From Rubrivivax sp. (GTDB lineage Bacteria; Pseudomonadota; Gammaproteobacteria; Burkholderiales; Burkholderiaceae_C), in assembly GCA_016719535.1 (NCBI GenBank), contig JADJYX010000001.1:248001-312000 (forward strand): 64,000 bases of DNA, read 5' to 3'. This document shows, in pieces, positions 55,696 through 64,000 of the stretch. Made by a program: the position numbers and the translations under genes. Each line of letters begins with the position of its first letter. The stretch's first letter is position 1. The notes under the pieces are model-generated. The model saw only the letters and a list, made by a program, of their open reading frames with translations. It searched no databases and was not told the DNA's origin.

Positions 55696-58600
55696 TCGAC
55701 CGCATCGCCTCGAACCTGGCCGACATCGAAGCGCATTACACCGCGGTGGTGGTGGGCTCGGGCTACGGCGCCGGCGTCGCCGCGTCGCGCCTGGCGCGCG
55801 CCGGGCAGCGCGTGGCGGTGCTCGAACGCGGCCGCGAGATCCGCCCCGGCGAATACCCGGACGACCTCGGCAGCGCCGGCGCCGAGCTGCAGGCCAATGG
55901 CGAGCGTGGCCGCCTCGGCGCCGCCGATGGCCTGTTCGAGCTGCACCTCAACCGCGACATGCTCGCGGTGGTGGGCTGCGGGCTGGGCGGCACCTCGCTG
56001 ATCAACGCCAACGTGGCGCTGGAGATGGACCCGCGGCTGTTCGCCGCCGAGCCCTGGCCGGCCGTCTACCGCGACCAGCCGGCGCTGCTGCAGCCCCATG
56101 CCGAGCGTGCGCGCCGCATGCTCGGCGTCTCGACCTACCCCGAGACCTGGCGCACGCCCGACAAGATGGTGTCGCTGCAGGACTCGGCGCGCGCCATGGG
56201 CGCGCCCTTCCGGCGCACGCCGATCGCGGTCAACTTCCAGGACCAGCTCAACCCCTTCGGCGTGCCGCAGCCCCAGTGCAACAACTGCGGCGACTGCACC
56301 AGCGGCTGCAACGTGGGCGCCAAGAACACCACGCTGATGAACTACCTGCCCGACGCCAAGCGGCACGGCGCGGCGATCTTCACCGGCGCGCGCGTGACCC
56401 ATGTCGAGCGCGACGGCGGCCGCTGGCGCGTGCACTTCGAGCCGGTGGCGCTGCGCGACCGGCCGCCGACCGCTGCCGCCGAGCCGGCCACCCCGCCGCG
56501 CAGCGTGACGGCCGACCTGGTGGTACTGGGCGCCGGCGCCTTGGGTTCGACCGAGATCCTGCTGCGCTCGCGCGAGCGCGGGCTGCCGCTGTCGGACCGG
56601 CTGGGCCAGCGCTTCTCGGGCAACGGCGACGTGCTGGCCTGGAGCTACGACAACGCCGGGCCCGACCCGAAACCCGGCCAGGACTGGCCGGCCGTGCACG
56701 GCATCGGTGCCGGCAGCAACGTGCTCACGCCCCAGCAGATGCCCGGCCCCTGCATCACCGGCGTCATCGACCTGCGCGGCGCAGCCGACCCGCGCCGGGG
56801 CCTGGTCATCGAGGAAGGCGTCATCCCCGGCGCGCTGGCCTCGATGATGGCGCCGGCGCTGTTCTTCGCCGACGCGCTGGGCGGTGGCGAGCTGCGCTAC
56901 GGCGCCGACCAGGCCGAGCAGCGCCTCACCGACGCGCAGCTGCTGGGCAACGCGCTGATGAACGACCCCGGCAGCCTGACCGCGCTGGCCTACCGCGGTC
57001 CGGTGGCACGCACGCAGACCTACCTGGTGATGAGCGTCGACGAGGCGGCGGGCACGCTGCACCTGGTGGACGACCGCCTGCGCATCGACTGGCCCGGCGC
57101 GGGCGACAGCCGGGCGATCGCCAACGACAACCGCCGCCTGGGCGAGGCGGCCGATGCCGTCGAGGGCGTCTTCGTGCCCAACCCGATCAGCACCGACGCC
57201 ATGGGCCGCAAGCTCGTCACCGTGCACCCGCTGGGCGGCTGCGGCATGGGTGACGATGCCACGCAGGGCGTGGTCGATGCTGACGGCCGCGTCTACGCCG
57301 GCCCGTCGGGCACGGCGGTGCACGAAGGCCTGTTCGTCTGCGACGGCGCCATGCTGCCGGGCCCGGCCGGCGTCAACCCGCTGCTGACCATCGCGGCGCT
57401 GGCCGAGCGCCACGTCGAGCGGCTGTGCGCTGCGCGCGGCTGGACGGCCGATCTGACGCTGGCGCCGGCGGGGCCGCTGCCGGCTGCCGCCACCGGTGAC
57501 CCGGCAAGTGCACGCGGCCTGGCCGAGCACCTGTGGCACGACGTCAAGGCGGCGCTGGCGCATGCGGTCGACCCCCTGGAAAGCGGCGCCATCGACCTCG
57601 CGCGCCAGGCCATCACCAAGCTGATCGCCCATCACCCGGAGGTGCTGAGCCCGAGCTTGCAGTTCACCGAACAGATGCACGGCTGGGTGAGCCTGGACGC
57701 CGTCGACGAAAGGGCCGCGGACGAGTCCCGCATGGCCAGCGTCTACGAGCGGGCCTGCGCCTGGGGCCGTGCCGCCGGCCAGCACATGGATTTCGAACTG
57801 ACCATCCGCACCGAGGACCTGTGGCAGATGCTGTCGGACCCGGCGCACCCGGCGCGCATCACCGGCCAGGTGAACTGCCCGGCGCTGCACCCGCAGCCGA
57901 TGGCGGTGCTCGATGGCCGCTTCCAGCTGCTGCCGGTGGCCTCCGACCGCGTCGAGACGTGGACGATGAACTACCGCATGACGCTGCAGCGCGGCGATGC
58001 CCAGCTGGCCTTCGAAGGCCACAAGATCGTGCACCAGCGCGAGGGCTCGTCACCCTGGACCGACACCACGACGCTCTTCGTCACCGTGCGCGACGGCGCG
58101 GCCGACGGCCCGCTGGTGGCACGCGGCCAGCTGACGCTGGACCTGGAGGACCTGCTGCGCCAGGCGACGACCATCCGCCTGGCGCCACCGCCCAACCTGG
58201 CGGGCGACATCGAACGCCACGTGAAGATGGCCGAAAACGCCATCTCGCGCGCCTACCTGGCCAAATTTGCCGGCTTCTTCGGCGGCGTGCTGTTCCGCGC
58301 CTACGGCGGCCTGCTGGCCGACCTGGCCAATTTCCCCGGCCAGGACCTGGTGGCCGACCAGCGGCGCCGCCAGCCGGACCCGCAGCAACCCCGCCAGCCG
58401 CGGCGCCCCTTGCGCGTGCCGGGGGTGGTGCCCGTGGCGCACCCGGTCGATGTCGGCGGCGGCTTTGCCATCCGCCTCACGCGCTACCCGGGCGGTGCGC
58501 GCGGGCCGGTGCTGCTGGCGCCGGGCTTCGGCGTGGCCGCCGCGTCCTTCGCCACCGACACCGTCGACTGCAACCTGGTCGAGGCCTTGTGCGAGGCCGG

Positions 58601-59504
58601 CTACGACACCTGGCTGTTCGACTACCGCGCCAGCCCCGAGTCCGGCAGCCCGGCCGATGCCGCGCACCCCTACAGCATCGACGACATCGCCCGCGTCGAC
58701 TGGCCGGCGGCGGTGGCATTCGTGCGCCGGCAAACCGGCGCCGACAGCGTGCAGGCCATCGCCCATTGCGTCGGCTCGATGAGCCTGCTGATGGCGCTGG
58801 CCGACGGGCTGGCGGGCGTGCGGTCGGTGGTGTCGTCGCAGCTGACGCTGCACCCGGTGACCAACTGGCTCAACCAGGCCAAGGCCGACCTCGGCCTGGT
58901 GAAGCTGCTGGAAGCGCGCGCCGAGCTGAACGGCCGCTTCGACTGCGTGCCGGCGAGCAGCCGGCAAACCCTCGGCCCGCAGCCCGACGCGCAGGCCCAG
59001 GCCGCGGCCCGCGCCGACGCGAAGATCGACGTGCTGGCCTGGGGCGTGCCGGCGCCCGATGGCGAGGCCTGCAAGAACCCCGTGTGCCGCCGCGTGTTCG
59101 CGCTCTTCGGCCCGTCCTATCGCCACGCCGAGCTGAATGACGCCACCCACCGCGCGCTGGCCGAGTGGTTCGGCGCCGTCGCCTTGAGCCCCTTCGAGCA
59201 GCTGTCGCTGATCATGCAGCGCGGTCGTGCGGTCGACCGCGATGGCCGCGACATCTACACCCGCCGCGAGGCGGCCCAGCGGCTGCAATTGCCGATCGCC
59301 TTCATGGCCGGCGCACGCAACCAGATCTTCTACCCCGAGACCAGCCTGCGCACACACACCTGGCTCAGCCGCGTCAACGGCCCCGCGCGCTATGTGCGCC
59401 GGGTCTTCGACGACTATGCGCACATGGACCTCTTCATCGGCCGCCATGCGGCGCGCGACGTCTTCCCCTGGGTGATCGAGCAGCTGCAGCGGATGGACGG
59501 CTGA
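55692..59504 (+). CDS. GMC oxidoreductase/alpha-beta hydrolase fusion
   Basis: A 1270-residue fusion. Residues 1-about 580 are a cholesterol-oxidase-like GMC oxidoreductase: VVVGSGYGAGVAASRLA, the Cys-rich CNNCGDCTSGCNVGAKNTT at about 196-214, and the active-site VHPLGGCGMG near 510. About 600-880 is a middle domain with a beta-rich core (TEQMHGWVSLD onward) that I do not recognise. About 910-1265 is an alpha/beta hydrolase (LLAPGFG, IAHCVGSMS, final DDYAHMDLF). The hydrolase elbow has Cys at the nucleophile position rather than Ser. Sterol or other hydrophobic alcohol oxidation is plausible. Confidence 0.88.
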   Translation: MIDRIASNLADIEAHYTAVVVGSGYGAGVAASRLARAGQRVAVLERGREIRPGEYPDDLGSAGAELQANGERGRLGAADGLFELHLNRDMLAVVGCGLGGTSLINANVALEMDPRLFAAEPWPAVYRDQPALLQPHAERARRMLGVSTYPETWRTPDKMVSLQDSARAMGAPFRRTPIAVNFQDQLNPFGVPQPQCNNCGDCTSGCNVGAKNTTLMNYLPDAKRHGAAIFTGARVTHVERDGGRWRVHFEPVALRDRPPTAAAEPATPPRSVTADLVVLGAGALGSTEILLRSRERGLPLSDRLGQRFSGNGDVLAWSYDNAGPDPKPGQDWPAVHGIGAGSNVLTPQQMPGPCITGVIDLRGAADPRRGLVIEEGVIPGALASMMAPALFFADALGGGELRYGADQAEQRLTDAQLLGNALMNDPGSLTALAYRGPVARTQTYLVMSVDEAAGTLHLVDDRLRIDWPGAGDSRAIANDNRRLGEAADAVEGVFVPNPISTDAMGRKLVTVHPLGGCGMGDDATQGVVDADGRVYAGPSGTAVHEGLFVCDGAMLPGPAGVNPLLTIAALAERHVERLCAARGWTADLTLAPAGPLPAAATGDPASARGLAEHLWHDVKAALAHAVDPLESGAIDLARQAITKLIAHHPEVLSPSLQFTEQMHGWVSLDAVDERAADESRMASVYERACAWGRAAGQHMDFELTIRTEDLWQMLSDPAHPARITGQVNCPALHPQPMAVLDGRFQLLPVASDRVETWTMNYRMTLQRGDAQLAFEGHKIVHQREGSSPWTDTTTLFVTVRDGAADGPLVARGQLTLDLEDLLRQATTIRLAPPPNLAGDIERHVKMAENAISRAYLAKFAGFFGGVLFRAYGGLLADLANFPGQDLVADQRRRQPDPQQPRQPRRPLRVPGVVPVAHPVDVGGGFAIRLTRYPGGARGPVLLAPGFGVAAASFATDTVDCNLVEALCEAGYDTWLFDYRASPESGSPADAAHPYSIDDIARVDWPAAVAFVRRQTGADSVQAIAHCVGSMSLLMALADGLAGVRSVVSSQLTLHPVTNWLNQAKADLGLVKLLEARAELNGRFDCVPASSRQTLGPQPDAQAQAAARADAKIDVLAWGVPAPDGEACKNPVCRRVFALFGPSYRHAELNDATHRALAEWFGAVALSPFEQLSLIMQRGRAVDRDGRDIYTRREAAQRLQLPIAFMAGARNQIFYPETSLRTHTWLSRVNGPARYVRRVFDDYAHMDLFIGRHAARDVFPWVIEQLQRMDG

Positions 59505-62048
59505 TCAGCCGGCGCCGGCCAGCGCCAGCGCCAGCGCCTGCACCGAGTCCTCGTCGAGTTCGCGCCCGGTGCGGCGCCAGGCCTGCAGCTGGGCGGCCGA
59601 TGCCAGCGGCGCCAGCAAGGCCAGCGTGGCCTGCAGTTCACGCTCGTCGGACGGGATGCGGGGCTCGCCCCGGCGTTCGCGCGCGGCGTCGTCGCAGCCC
59701 AGCAGGCGGGCCGCGGCCCCGGCCCGCCCCTGCCGGGCGGCCAGGTGGGCCAGGAAGCCGGCGAAGTGGCGCAACCCGGTCGAACGCCGCGCCAGCGGCA
59801 CCGCCTCGATCACACGCTGCTGCGCCTCGGCCAGCCGGCCGGCGTCGACCAGCGCCTGCGCCGACCACATCAGCGCGAAGGCCATCATCTGCGCATCGGT
59901 CAGCGGCGAGCGGCGCAGGTGCTCGAGGGTGGCGTCGAAGCCGGCCAGCGCCTGCTCGAGCCGGCCGAGCTCGCGGCAGGCCGCAGCCAGGTTGTTGAGC
60001 ACGTAGAACAGCTGCCGCGCATTGCCCACCTCGCGCGCCAGCGGCAGCGCGGCCTCGAAGGCGGCCAGCGCCTCGGCGTGCCGGCCTTCGTAGCGACGCA
60101 GCATGCCCAGGTTGTAGAGCCAGATGCAGCGCAGGCTGCGCGGCATCGCGCTGCCCAGGCACTGCTCGCACTCGGTCAGGCAGTCGTTGGCGGTGGCGAA
60201 GTCGCCGCTCACCGCCGCGACGTAGGACAGCAGCGTCAGCGTGATCGCCAGCGAGCCCGGTGGCCCGTCGCGGCGGAAGATCGCCAGCGCCTGCTGCAGG
60301 TGTTCGCGCCGTTGCGCCGCACTCAGGCCACCGTGCAGCCCGACCAGCGCCAGGCCCTGGTGGAAGAGCGCCAGCACGCCGGGTGGCGTGTGGGCATCGA
60401 TCAGCGGCTCGACGGCGCGCATCCAGCGCACGCACTCGGGGTAGCGTCCGATCTGGTACATCAGCACCGCGGCGATATTGACGAGCGACAGCGCCAGCGC
60501 GGCATCGGCGCCCTCGCCGGCGGCCCAGTCGATGGCGGCGCGCAGGTTGTCGACCTCGGCGCCGCCGGCCAGCGCCCAGTCGTCCAGCGTGCCCTGGCCC
60601 TGGATGGCCGCGCGCGCGCCGCCGACCAGCGCGTTGCGCAGGCGCTCGGCCAGTCGGCGGCGCAGCACCGTCAGCTCGCCGGCGGCCTGCAGCTGTTCGA
60701 GCGCATAGGCGCGTGCCGATTCCAGCAGCCGGTAGCGCGGCACGGTGCCGGTTTCGGCGACGACCAGCGACTTGTCGATCAGCGTACCCAGGTGGTCCAG
60801 CACGGCCCAGGGGTCGACCTGCTCGTCGGCCACCACCTGCTGCGCCAGGTCGAGCCCGAAACCACCCACGAAGATGCCCAGGCGGCGGAAGACGGTGCGC
60901 TCGTCGTCGCTCAGCAGCGCGTGGCTCCAGTCGTAGGTGGAGCGCAGCGTGCGATGGCGCGAGGGCAGGTCGCGTGCACCGCCGGTGAGCAGGCGCAGCC
61001 GCTCGCCCAGGTTGCGGCGCACGCCCGATACACCCAGCAGCGGCACGCGCGCGGCGGCCAGCTCGATCGCCAGCGGCAGGCCGTCGAGCTGGCGCACGAC
61101 CTCGGCCACGTCGTCGGCATTGGCGGCATCGAGGCGGAAGGCGCCATGTTGCGCCTGCACGCGGGCGACGAAGAGCGCCACCGCACCATGCGAGGCGGGG
61201 TCGCCCAGCGCGCCGGGCGCGGGCACAACCAGCGGCGCCAGGCGCAGGACCTGTTCGCGCGCCAGGTGCAGCGGCTCCTGGCTGGTGGCCAGCACATGCA
61301 GACCCGGCAGGGCGTCCAGCAGCGCCTGCACCAGCAAGGCCACGGCGGCGCCCAGATGCTCGCAGTTGTCCAGCACCAGCAGCAACTGCTCGTCGCCCAG
61401 GCGTTCGGCCAGCTCGGCGGCCCCACCGGTGGCCGGCAGCTGGATGCGCAAGGCCCGCGCCACCGCGCCGGTGACATCGGCGCCCGCGGCCACGGCATCG
61501 AGCTCGACGAAGACGGCGCGGTCGCGGAAGGCGCCCGCCAGGTCATGCGCGACCGCCCGCGCCAGGCAGGTCTTGCCGATGCCGCCAGCACCCACCACCG
61601 TCACCAGGCGCTGGTCCGTGACCCGCTGGGCCAGCGCCTCGCGCTCGGCGGCGCGGCCGATCACCGCCACCGGCGGCGGCAGCAGCCCGCCGAAGGCGAC
61701 CGGCTCCGGCACTGGCGCCGCCGGCACCGGCGCAGCGGGCGCGGCGCCTTCGGCCAGCGTGGCGACGAAACGGTAGCCGCGCGCGGGCACGGTGGCAATG
61801 GCCTTGGGGCCGATCAGCTTGCGCAGCGAACTGACCTGCACCTGCAGGTTGTTTTCCTCGACCACCAGGCCCGGCCACACGCGGTCGAGCAGTTCGTCCT
61901 TGGACAGCAGGCGGTCGCGGTGCTCGACCAGCGTCACCAGCAGGTCGAAGGCGCGGGCACCGATGGCCGCTTCCGCGCCATCGACCATCAGCTGGCGGGT
62001 GGCGGGACGGAGCTCGACGTTGGCAAATCGGTAGGCGGAGGCGGGCAT
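59505..62048 (-). CDS. Winged-helix/AAA ATPase/TPR transcription regulator
   Basis: An 847-residue regulator. Residues 1-about 95 are an OmpR-type winged helix (FDLLVTLVEHRDRLLSKDEL, then VSSLRKLIG and VPARGYRFVA). An STAND-type ATPase follows with Walker A VVGAGGIGKTCLA and a Walker B-like LLLVLDNCEHLG. TPR-like helices fill about 520-840. Such proteins sense a ligand and activate neighbouring genes. The likely targets are the divergent small monooxygenase gene or the GMC operon. ATG 62048 is chosen; ATG 62087 adds 13 residues and neither has a clear ribosome site. Confidence 0.9.
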   Translation of the reverse strand: MPASAYRFANVELRPATRQLMVDGAEAAIGARAFDLLVTLVEHRDRLLSKDELLDRVWPGLVVEENNLQVQVSSLRKLIGPKAIATVPARGYRFVATLAEGAAPAAPVPAAPVPEPVAFGGLLPPPVAVIGRAAEREALAQRVTDQRLVTVVGAGGIGKTCLARAVAHDLAGAFRDRAVFVELDAVAAGADVTGAVARALRIQLPATGGAAELAERLGDEQLLLVLDNCEHLGAAVALLVQALLDALPGLHVLATSQEPLHLAREQVLRLAPLVVPAPGALGDPASHGAVALFVARVQAQHGAFRLDAANADDVAEVVRQLDGLPLAIELAAARVPLLGVSGVRRNLGERLRLLTGGARDLPSRHRTLRSTYDWSHALLSDDERTVFRRLGIFVGGFGLDLAQQVVADEQVDPWAVLDHLGTLIDKSLVVAETGTVPRYRLLESARAYALEQLQAAGELTVLRRRLAERLRNALVGGARAAIQGQGTLDDWALAGGAEVDNLRAAIDWAAGEGADAALALSLVNIAAVLMYQIGRYPECVRWMRAVEPLIDAHTPPGVLALFHQGLALVGLHGGLSAAQRREHLQQALAIFRRDGPPGSLAITLTLLSYVAAVSGDFATANDCLTECEQCLGSAMPRSLRCIWLYNLGMLRRYEGRHAEALAAFEAALPLAREVGNARQLFYVLNNLAAACRELGRLEQALAGFDATLEHLRRSPLTDAQMMAFALMWSAQALVDAGRLAEAQQRVIEAVPLARRSTGLRHFAGFLAHLAARQGRAGAAARLLGCDDAARERRGEPRIPSDERELQATLALLAPLASAAQLQAWRRTGRELDEDSVQALALALAGAG

Positions 62049-62235
62049 GGGCGCCGGCGTGCAACGTTCGACGACAGACTTGGCCATGCTAGTGGCGAAT
62101 GCAGCCACAGTCGGTACTGGTTGACCCATGCCCCTGCCGCTGCCGGTGGCGGGTGGGTCCCGATGCAGCGACGACCGGACGGGCGCAGCATCGGGGCCGG
62201 CCACCCGATCGGCCATGCCCTGACAAGGAGACGAC

Positions 62236-62607
62236 ATGTTCAAGACCGACACCTGCTGCACGCTGGTGCCCTATTTCGAGGTCAGCGACGGCCAGCTCGA
62301 CGCCTTCAAGGCGCTGGGCCCGCAATTCGTCGCGCTCACGCGCAACGAACCCGGCTGCGTGCACTATGCCTTTTCGTTCAACGGGCGCAGCGCACACTGC
62401 CGCGAGGGCTACGACAATGCCGACGCCGTGCTGGCGCACCTGCAGAACGTCGGCGAACTGCTCGGCCAGGCGCTGAAGATCGCCAGCATCGTGCGCCTGG
62501 AGGTGCATGCCCCGGCCGCCGAGATCGAGAAGCTGCGCGGGCCGATGGCGAGCCTGAACCCGAGCTTCTACACGCTGGAAGAGGGCATCCGGCGCCAGAC
62601 GTTCTGA
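62236..62607 (+). CDS. Antibiotic-biosynthesis-monooxygenase (ABM) family protein
   Basis: A 123-residue ferredoxin-like protein. LVPYFEVSDGQLDAFKALGP, NEPGCVHYAFSFNG and the downstream EGYDNADAVLAHLQNVG are the ABM pattern. Members act as cofactor-free monooxygenases or as small regulators. AAGGAG at 62225-62230 gives a strong ribosome site for ATG 62236. It is divergent from the STAND regulator across 187 bases, a likely shared control region. Confidence 0.85.
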   Translation: MFKTDTCCTLVPYFEVSDGQLDAFKALGPQFVALTRNEPGCVHYAFSFNGRSAHCREGYDNADAVLAHLQNVGELLGQALKIASIVRLEVHAPAAEIEKLRGPMASLNPSFYTLEEGIRRQTF

Positions 62608-62629
62608 CCGGCACCTGGGGGCTGCCGCG

Positions 62630-64000
62630 CTACATGCTGCGCCGGTACTGCCCGCCGACCTCGAACAGCGCATTCGTGATCTGCCCCAGGCTGCAGCAGC
62701 GCACGGCGTCCATCAGCACCGCGAAGACGTTGTCGTTGGCGATCACCGCCTGCTGCAGCCGCTGCAGCATGGCCGGTGCCTCGTGCGCGTGGCGGGCGTG
62801 GAAGTCGCGCAGCCGGCTGAGCTGACTCTGCTTCTCGTCGTCGGTGCTGCGCGCCAGCTCGATGTGCTCGGGCACCGGGTCGCCCTGCGGGTTGCGGAAG
62901 GCATTGACGCCGATGATGGGGTGCTCGCCGGTGTGCTTGAGCATCTCGTAGTGCATGCTCTCTTCCTGGATCTTGCTGCGCTGGTAGCCGGTCTCCATCG
63001 CCCCCAGCACGCCGCCGCGTTCGGCGATGCGCTCGAACTCGGCCAGCACCGCCTCTTCCACCAGCTCGGTCAGCTCGTCGATGACGAAGGCGCCCTGGTT
63101 GGGGTTCTCGTTCTTCGCCAGCCCCCACTCGCGGTTGATGATCAGCTGGATGGCCATCGCGCGGCGCACCGATTCCTCGGTGGGCGTGGTGATCGCTTCG
63201 TCGTAGGCGTTGGTGTGCAGGCTGTTGCAGTTGTCGTAGACGGCGATCAGCGCCTGCAGCGTGGTGCGGATGTCGTTGAAGGCGATCTCCTGCGCGTGCA
63301 GGCTGCGGCCGCTGGTCTGCACGTGGTATTTCAGCTTCTGGCTGCGTTCGTTGGCGCCATAGCGGTCGCGCATCGCCACCGCCCAGATGCGGCGCGCCAC
63401 GCGGCCCAGCACGGTGTATTCCGGGTCCATGCCGTTGCTGAAGAAGAAGCTCAGGTTGGGCGCGAAATCGTCGACGTGCATGCCGCGGGCGAGATACGCC
63501 TCGACGAAGGTGAAGCCGTTGCTCAAGGTGAAGGCCAGCTGGCTGATCGGGTTGGCGCCGGCCTCGGCGATGTGGTAACCCGAGATGCTGACCGAGTAGA
63601 AATTGCGCACGTCGTGGTGCACGAAATATTCGGCGATGTCGCCCATCACCTTCAGGCTGAACTCGGTGCTGAAGATGCAGGTGTTCTGGCCCTGGTCTTC
63701 CTTCAGGATGTCGGCCTGCACGGTGCCGCGCACATTGGCCAGGGTCCAGGCGCGGATCTTGGCGGCTTCGTCGTCGGTGGGTTCGCGGCCGTTGTCGGTG
63801 CGGAACTTCTCCAGCTGCTGGTCGATGGCGGCATTCATGAACATCGCCAGGATGCTGGGTGCCGGGCCGTTGATCGTCATGCTGACGCTGGTGCTGGGGT
63901 TGCACAGGTCGAAGCCCGAATACAGCACCTTCAGGTCATCCAGCGTGGCGATGGAAACGCCCGAGTTGCCCACCTTGCCGTAGATGTCGGGCCGCGGGTC
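62630..64000 (-). CDS. icmF: Fused isobutyryl-CoA mutase IcmF, C-terminal part
   Basis: The last 457 residues of a B12-dependent acyl-CoA mutase, open at the right edge (frame enters as DPRPDIYGKVGNSGVSIATL). The TIM-barrel mutase domain shows SVSMTINGPAPSILAMFMNA, then NFYSVSISGYHIAEAGANPI and the catalytic RIWAVAMRDRYGAN. In IcmF an N-terminal B12-binding domain and a G-protein chaperone domain precede this. They would lie beyond the window. It interconverts isobutyryl- and n-butyryl-CoA. The C-terminus GQYRRSM is family-typical. Confidence 0.93.
   Translation of the reverse strand, partial: DPRPDIYGKVGNSGVSIATLDDLKVLYSGFDLCNPSTSVSMTINGPAPSILAMFMNAAIDQQLEKFRTDNGREPTDDEAAKIRAWTLANVRGTVQADILKEDQGQNTCIFSTEFSLKVMGDIAEYFVHHDVRNFYSVSISGYHIAEAGANPISQLAFTLSNGFTFVEAYLARGMHVDDFAPNLSFFFSNGMDPEYTVLGRVARRIWAVAMRDRYGANERSQKLKYHVQTSGRSLHAQEIAFNDIRTTLQALIAVYDNCNSLHTNAYDEAITTPTEESVRRAMAIQLIINREWGLAKNENPNQGAFVIDELTELVEEAVLAEFERIAERGGVLGAMETGYQRSKIQEESMHYEMLKHTGEHPIIGVNAFRNPQGDPVPEHIELARSTDDEKQSQLSRLRDFHARHAHEAPAMLQRLQQAVIANDNVFAVLMDAVRCCSLGQITNALFEVGGQYRRSM

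Overview
The window is about 70% GC, has Burkholderiales-type gene content and codon use, and reads as a chromosomal segment of a betaproteobacterium, probably near the Rubrivivax/Leptothrix/Ideonella group. That placement is inferred from protein style alone. The capabilities it shows are aerobic hydrogen oxidation, aromatic degradation (pobA) and use of organic acids and acyl-CoAs (TctC, enoyl-CoA hydratase, IcmF).

Layout. 1-331 is the 5' end of ruvB. 399-8818 holds a plus-strand metal/tetrapyrrole module: a DUF2946 protein, a TonB-dependent receptor, a membrane-anchored periplasmic CobN-like protein, an ExbB-like protein, an ExbD-topology DUF2149 protein and a PCu(A)C copper chaperone. 8861-11730 carries an alpha/beta hydrolase, an enoyl-CoA hydratase and a TPR-methyltransferase. 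31731-11758 (minus strand) is one nearly gapless run of 22 hydrogenase genes: the kinase hoxJ; the O2-tolerant uptake enzyme hupSL; hupECDFGHIJK; hypABFCDEX; the NtrC-type activator hoxA; and the H2-sensing hydrogenase hoxBC. ruvA lies at 31742-32319 and points toward ruvB, so everything from 332 to 31741 separates two normally adjacent genes.

32328-40277 holds an AraC regulator divergent from pobA, a branched-chain-type binding protein, a damaged GGDEF/EAL gene, a TctC-type binding protein and an FAD oxidoreductase. 40279-45797 is a nested transposon pile: an IS1634-family element broken by an IS66 element and by an IS110/IS1111 element. Its CTAGA target duplication falls on the stop codons of the two flanking convergent genes. 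45798-52232 has an HCCA-isomerase-like gene, lipB, lipA, a poly-G tract, an AhpD-like gene, a cardiolipin-synthase-like lipoprotein, a TlpA-like lipoprotein and a DUF4197 gene. 52252-64000 has a TPR-GGDEF protein, a metallophosphoesterase coupled to a 1270-residue GMC oxidoreductase/hydrolase fusion, a winged-helix AAA-TPR regulator, a small monooxygenase and the 3' part of icmF.

How the genes work together. In the hydrogenase locus HoxBC should sense H2 and signal through HoxJ to HoxA, which drives the hupS operon. The Hyp proteins build the NiFe(CN)2CO centre, with HypX supplying CO in air, and HupC passes electrons to quinone. In the first module the receptor, the periplasmic chelatase-like protein and the ExbB/ExbD-like pair look like one envelope machine for taking up or dechelating a metal-tetrapyrrole.

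Quality warning. At least ten genes, including the housekeeping genes ruvA and lipB, carry one-base frameshifts, mostly in C/G runs, and one intergenic stretch is almost pure G. Uncorrected sequencing indels are likely, so I call most frameshifted genes as intact CDS with a note.
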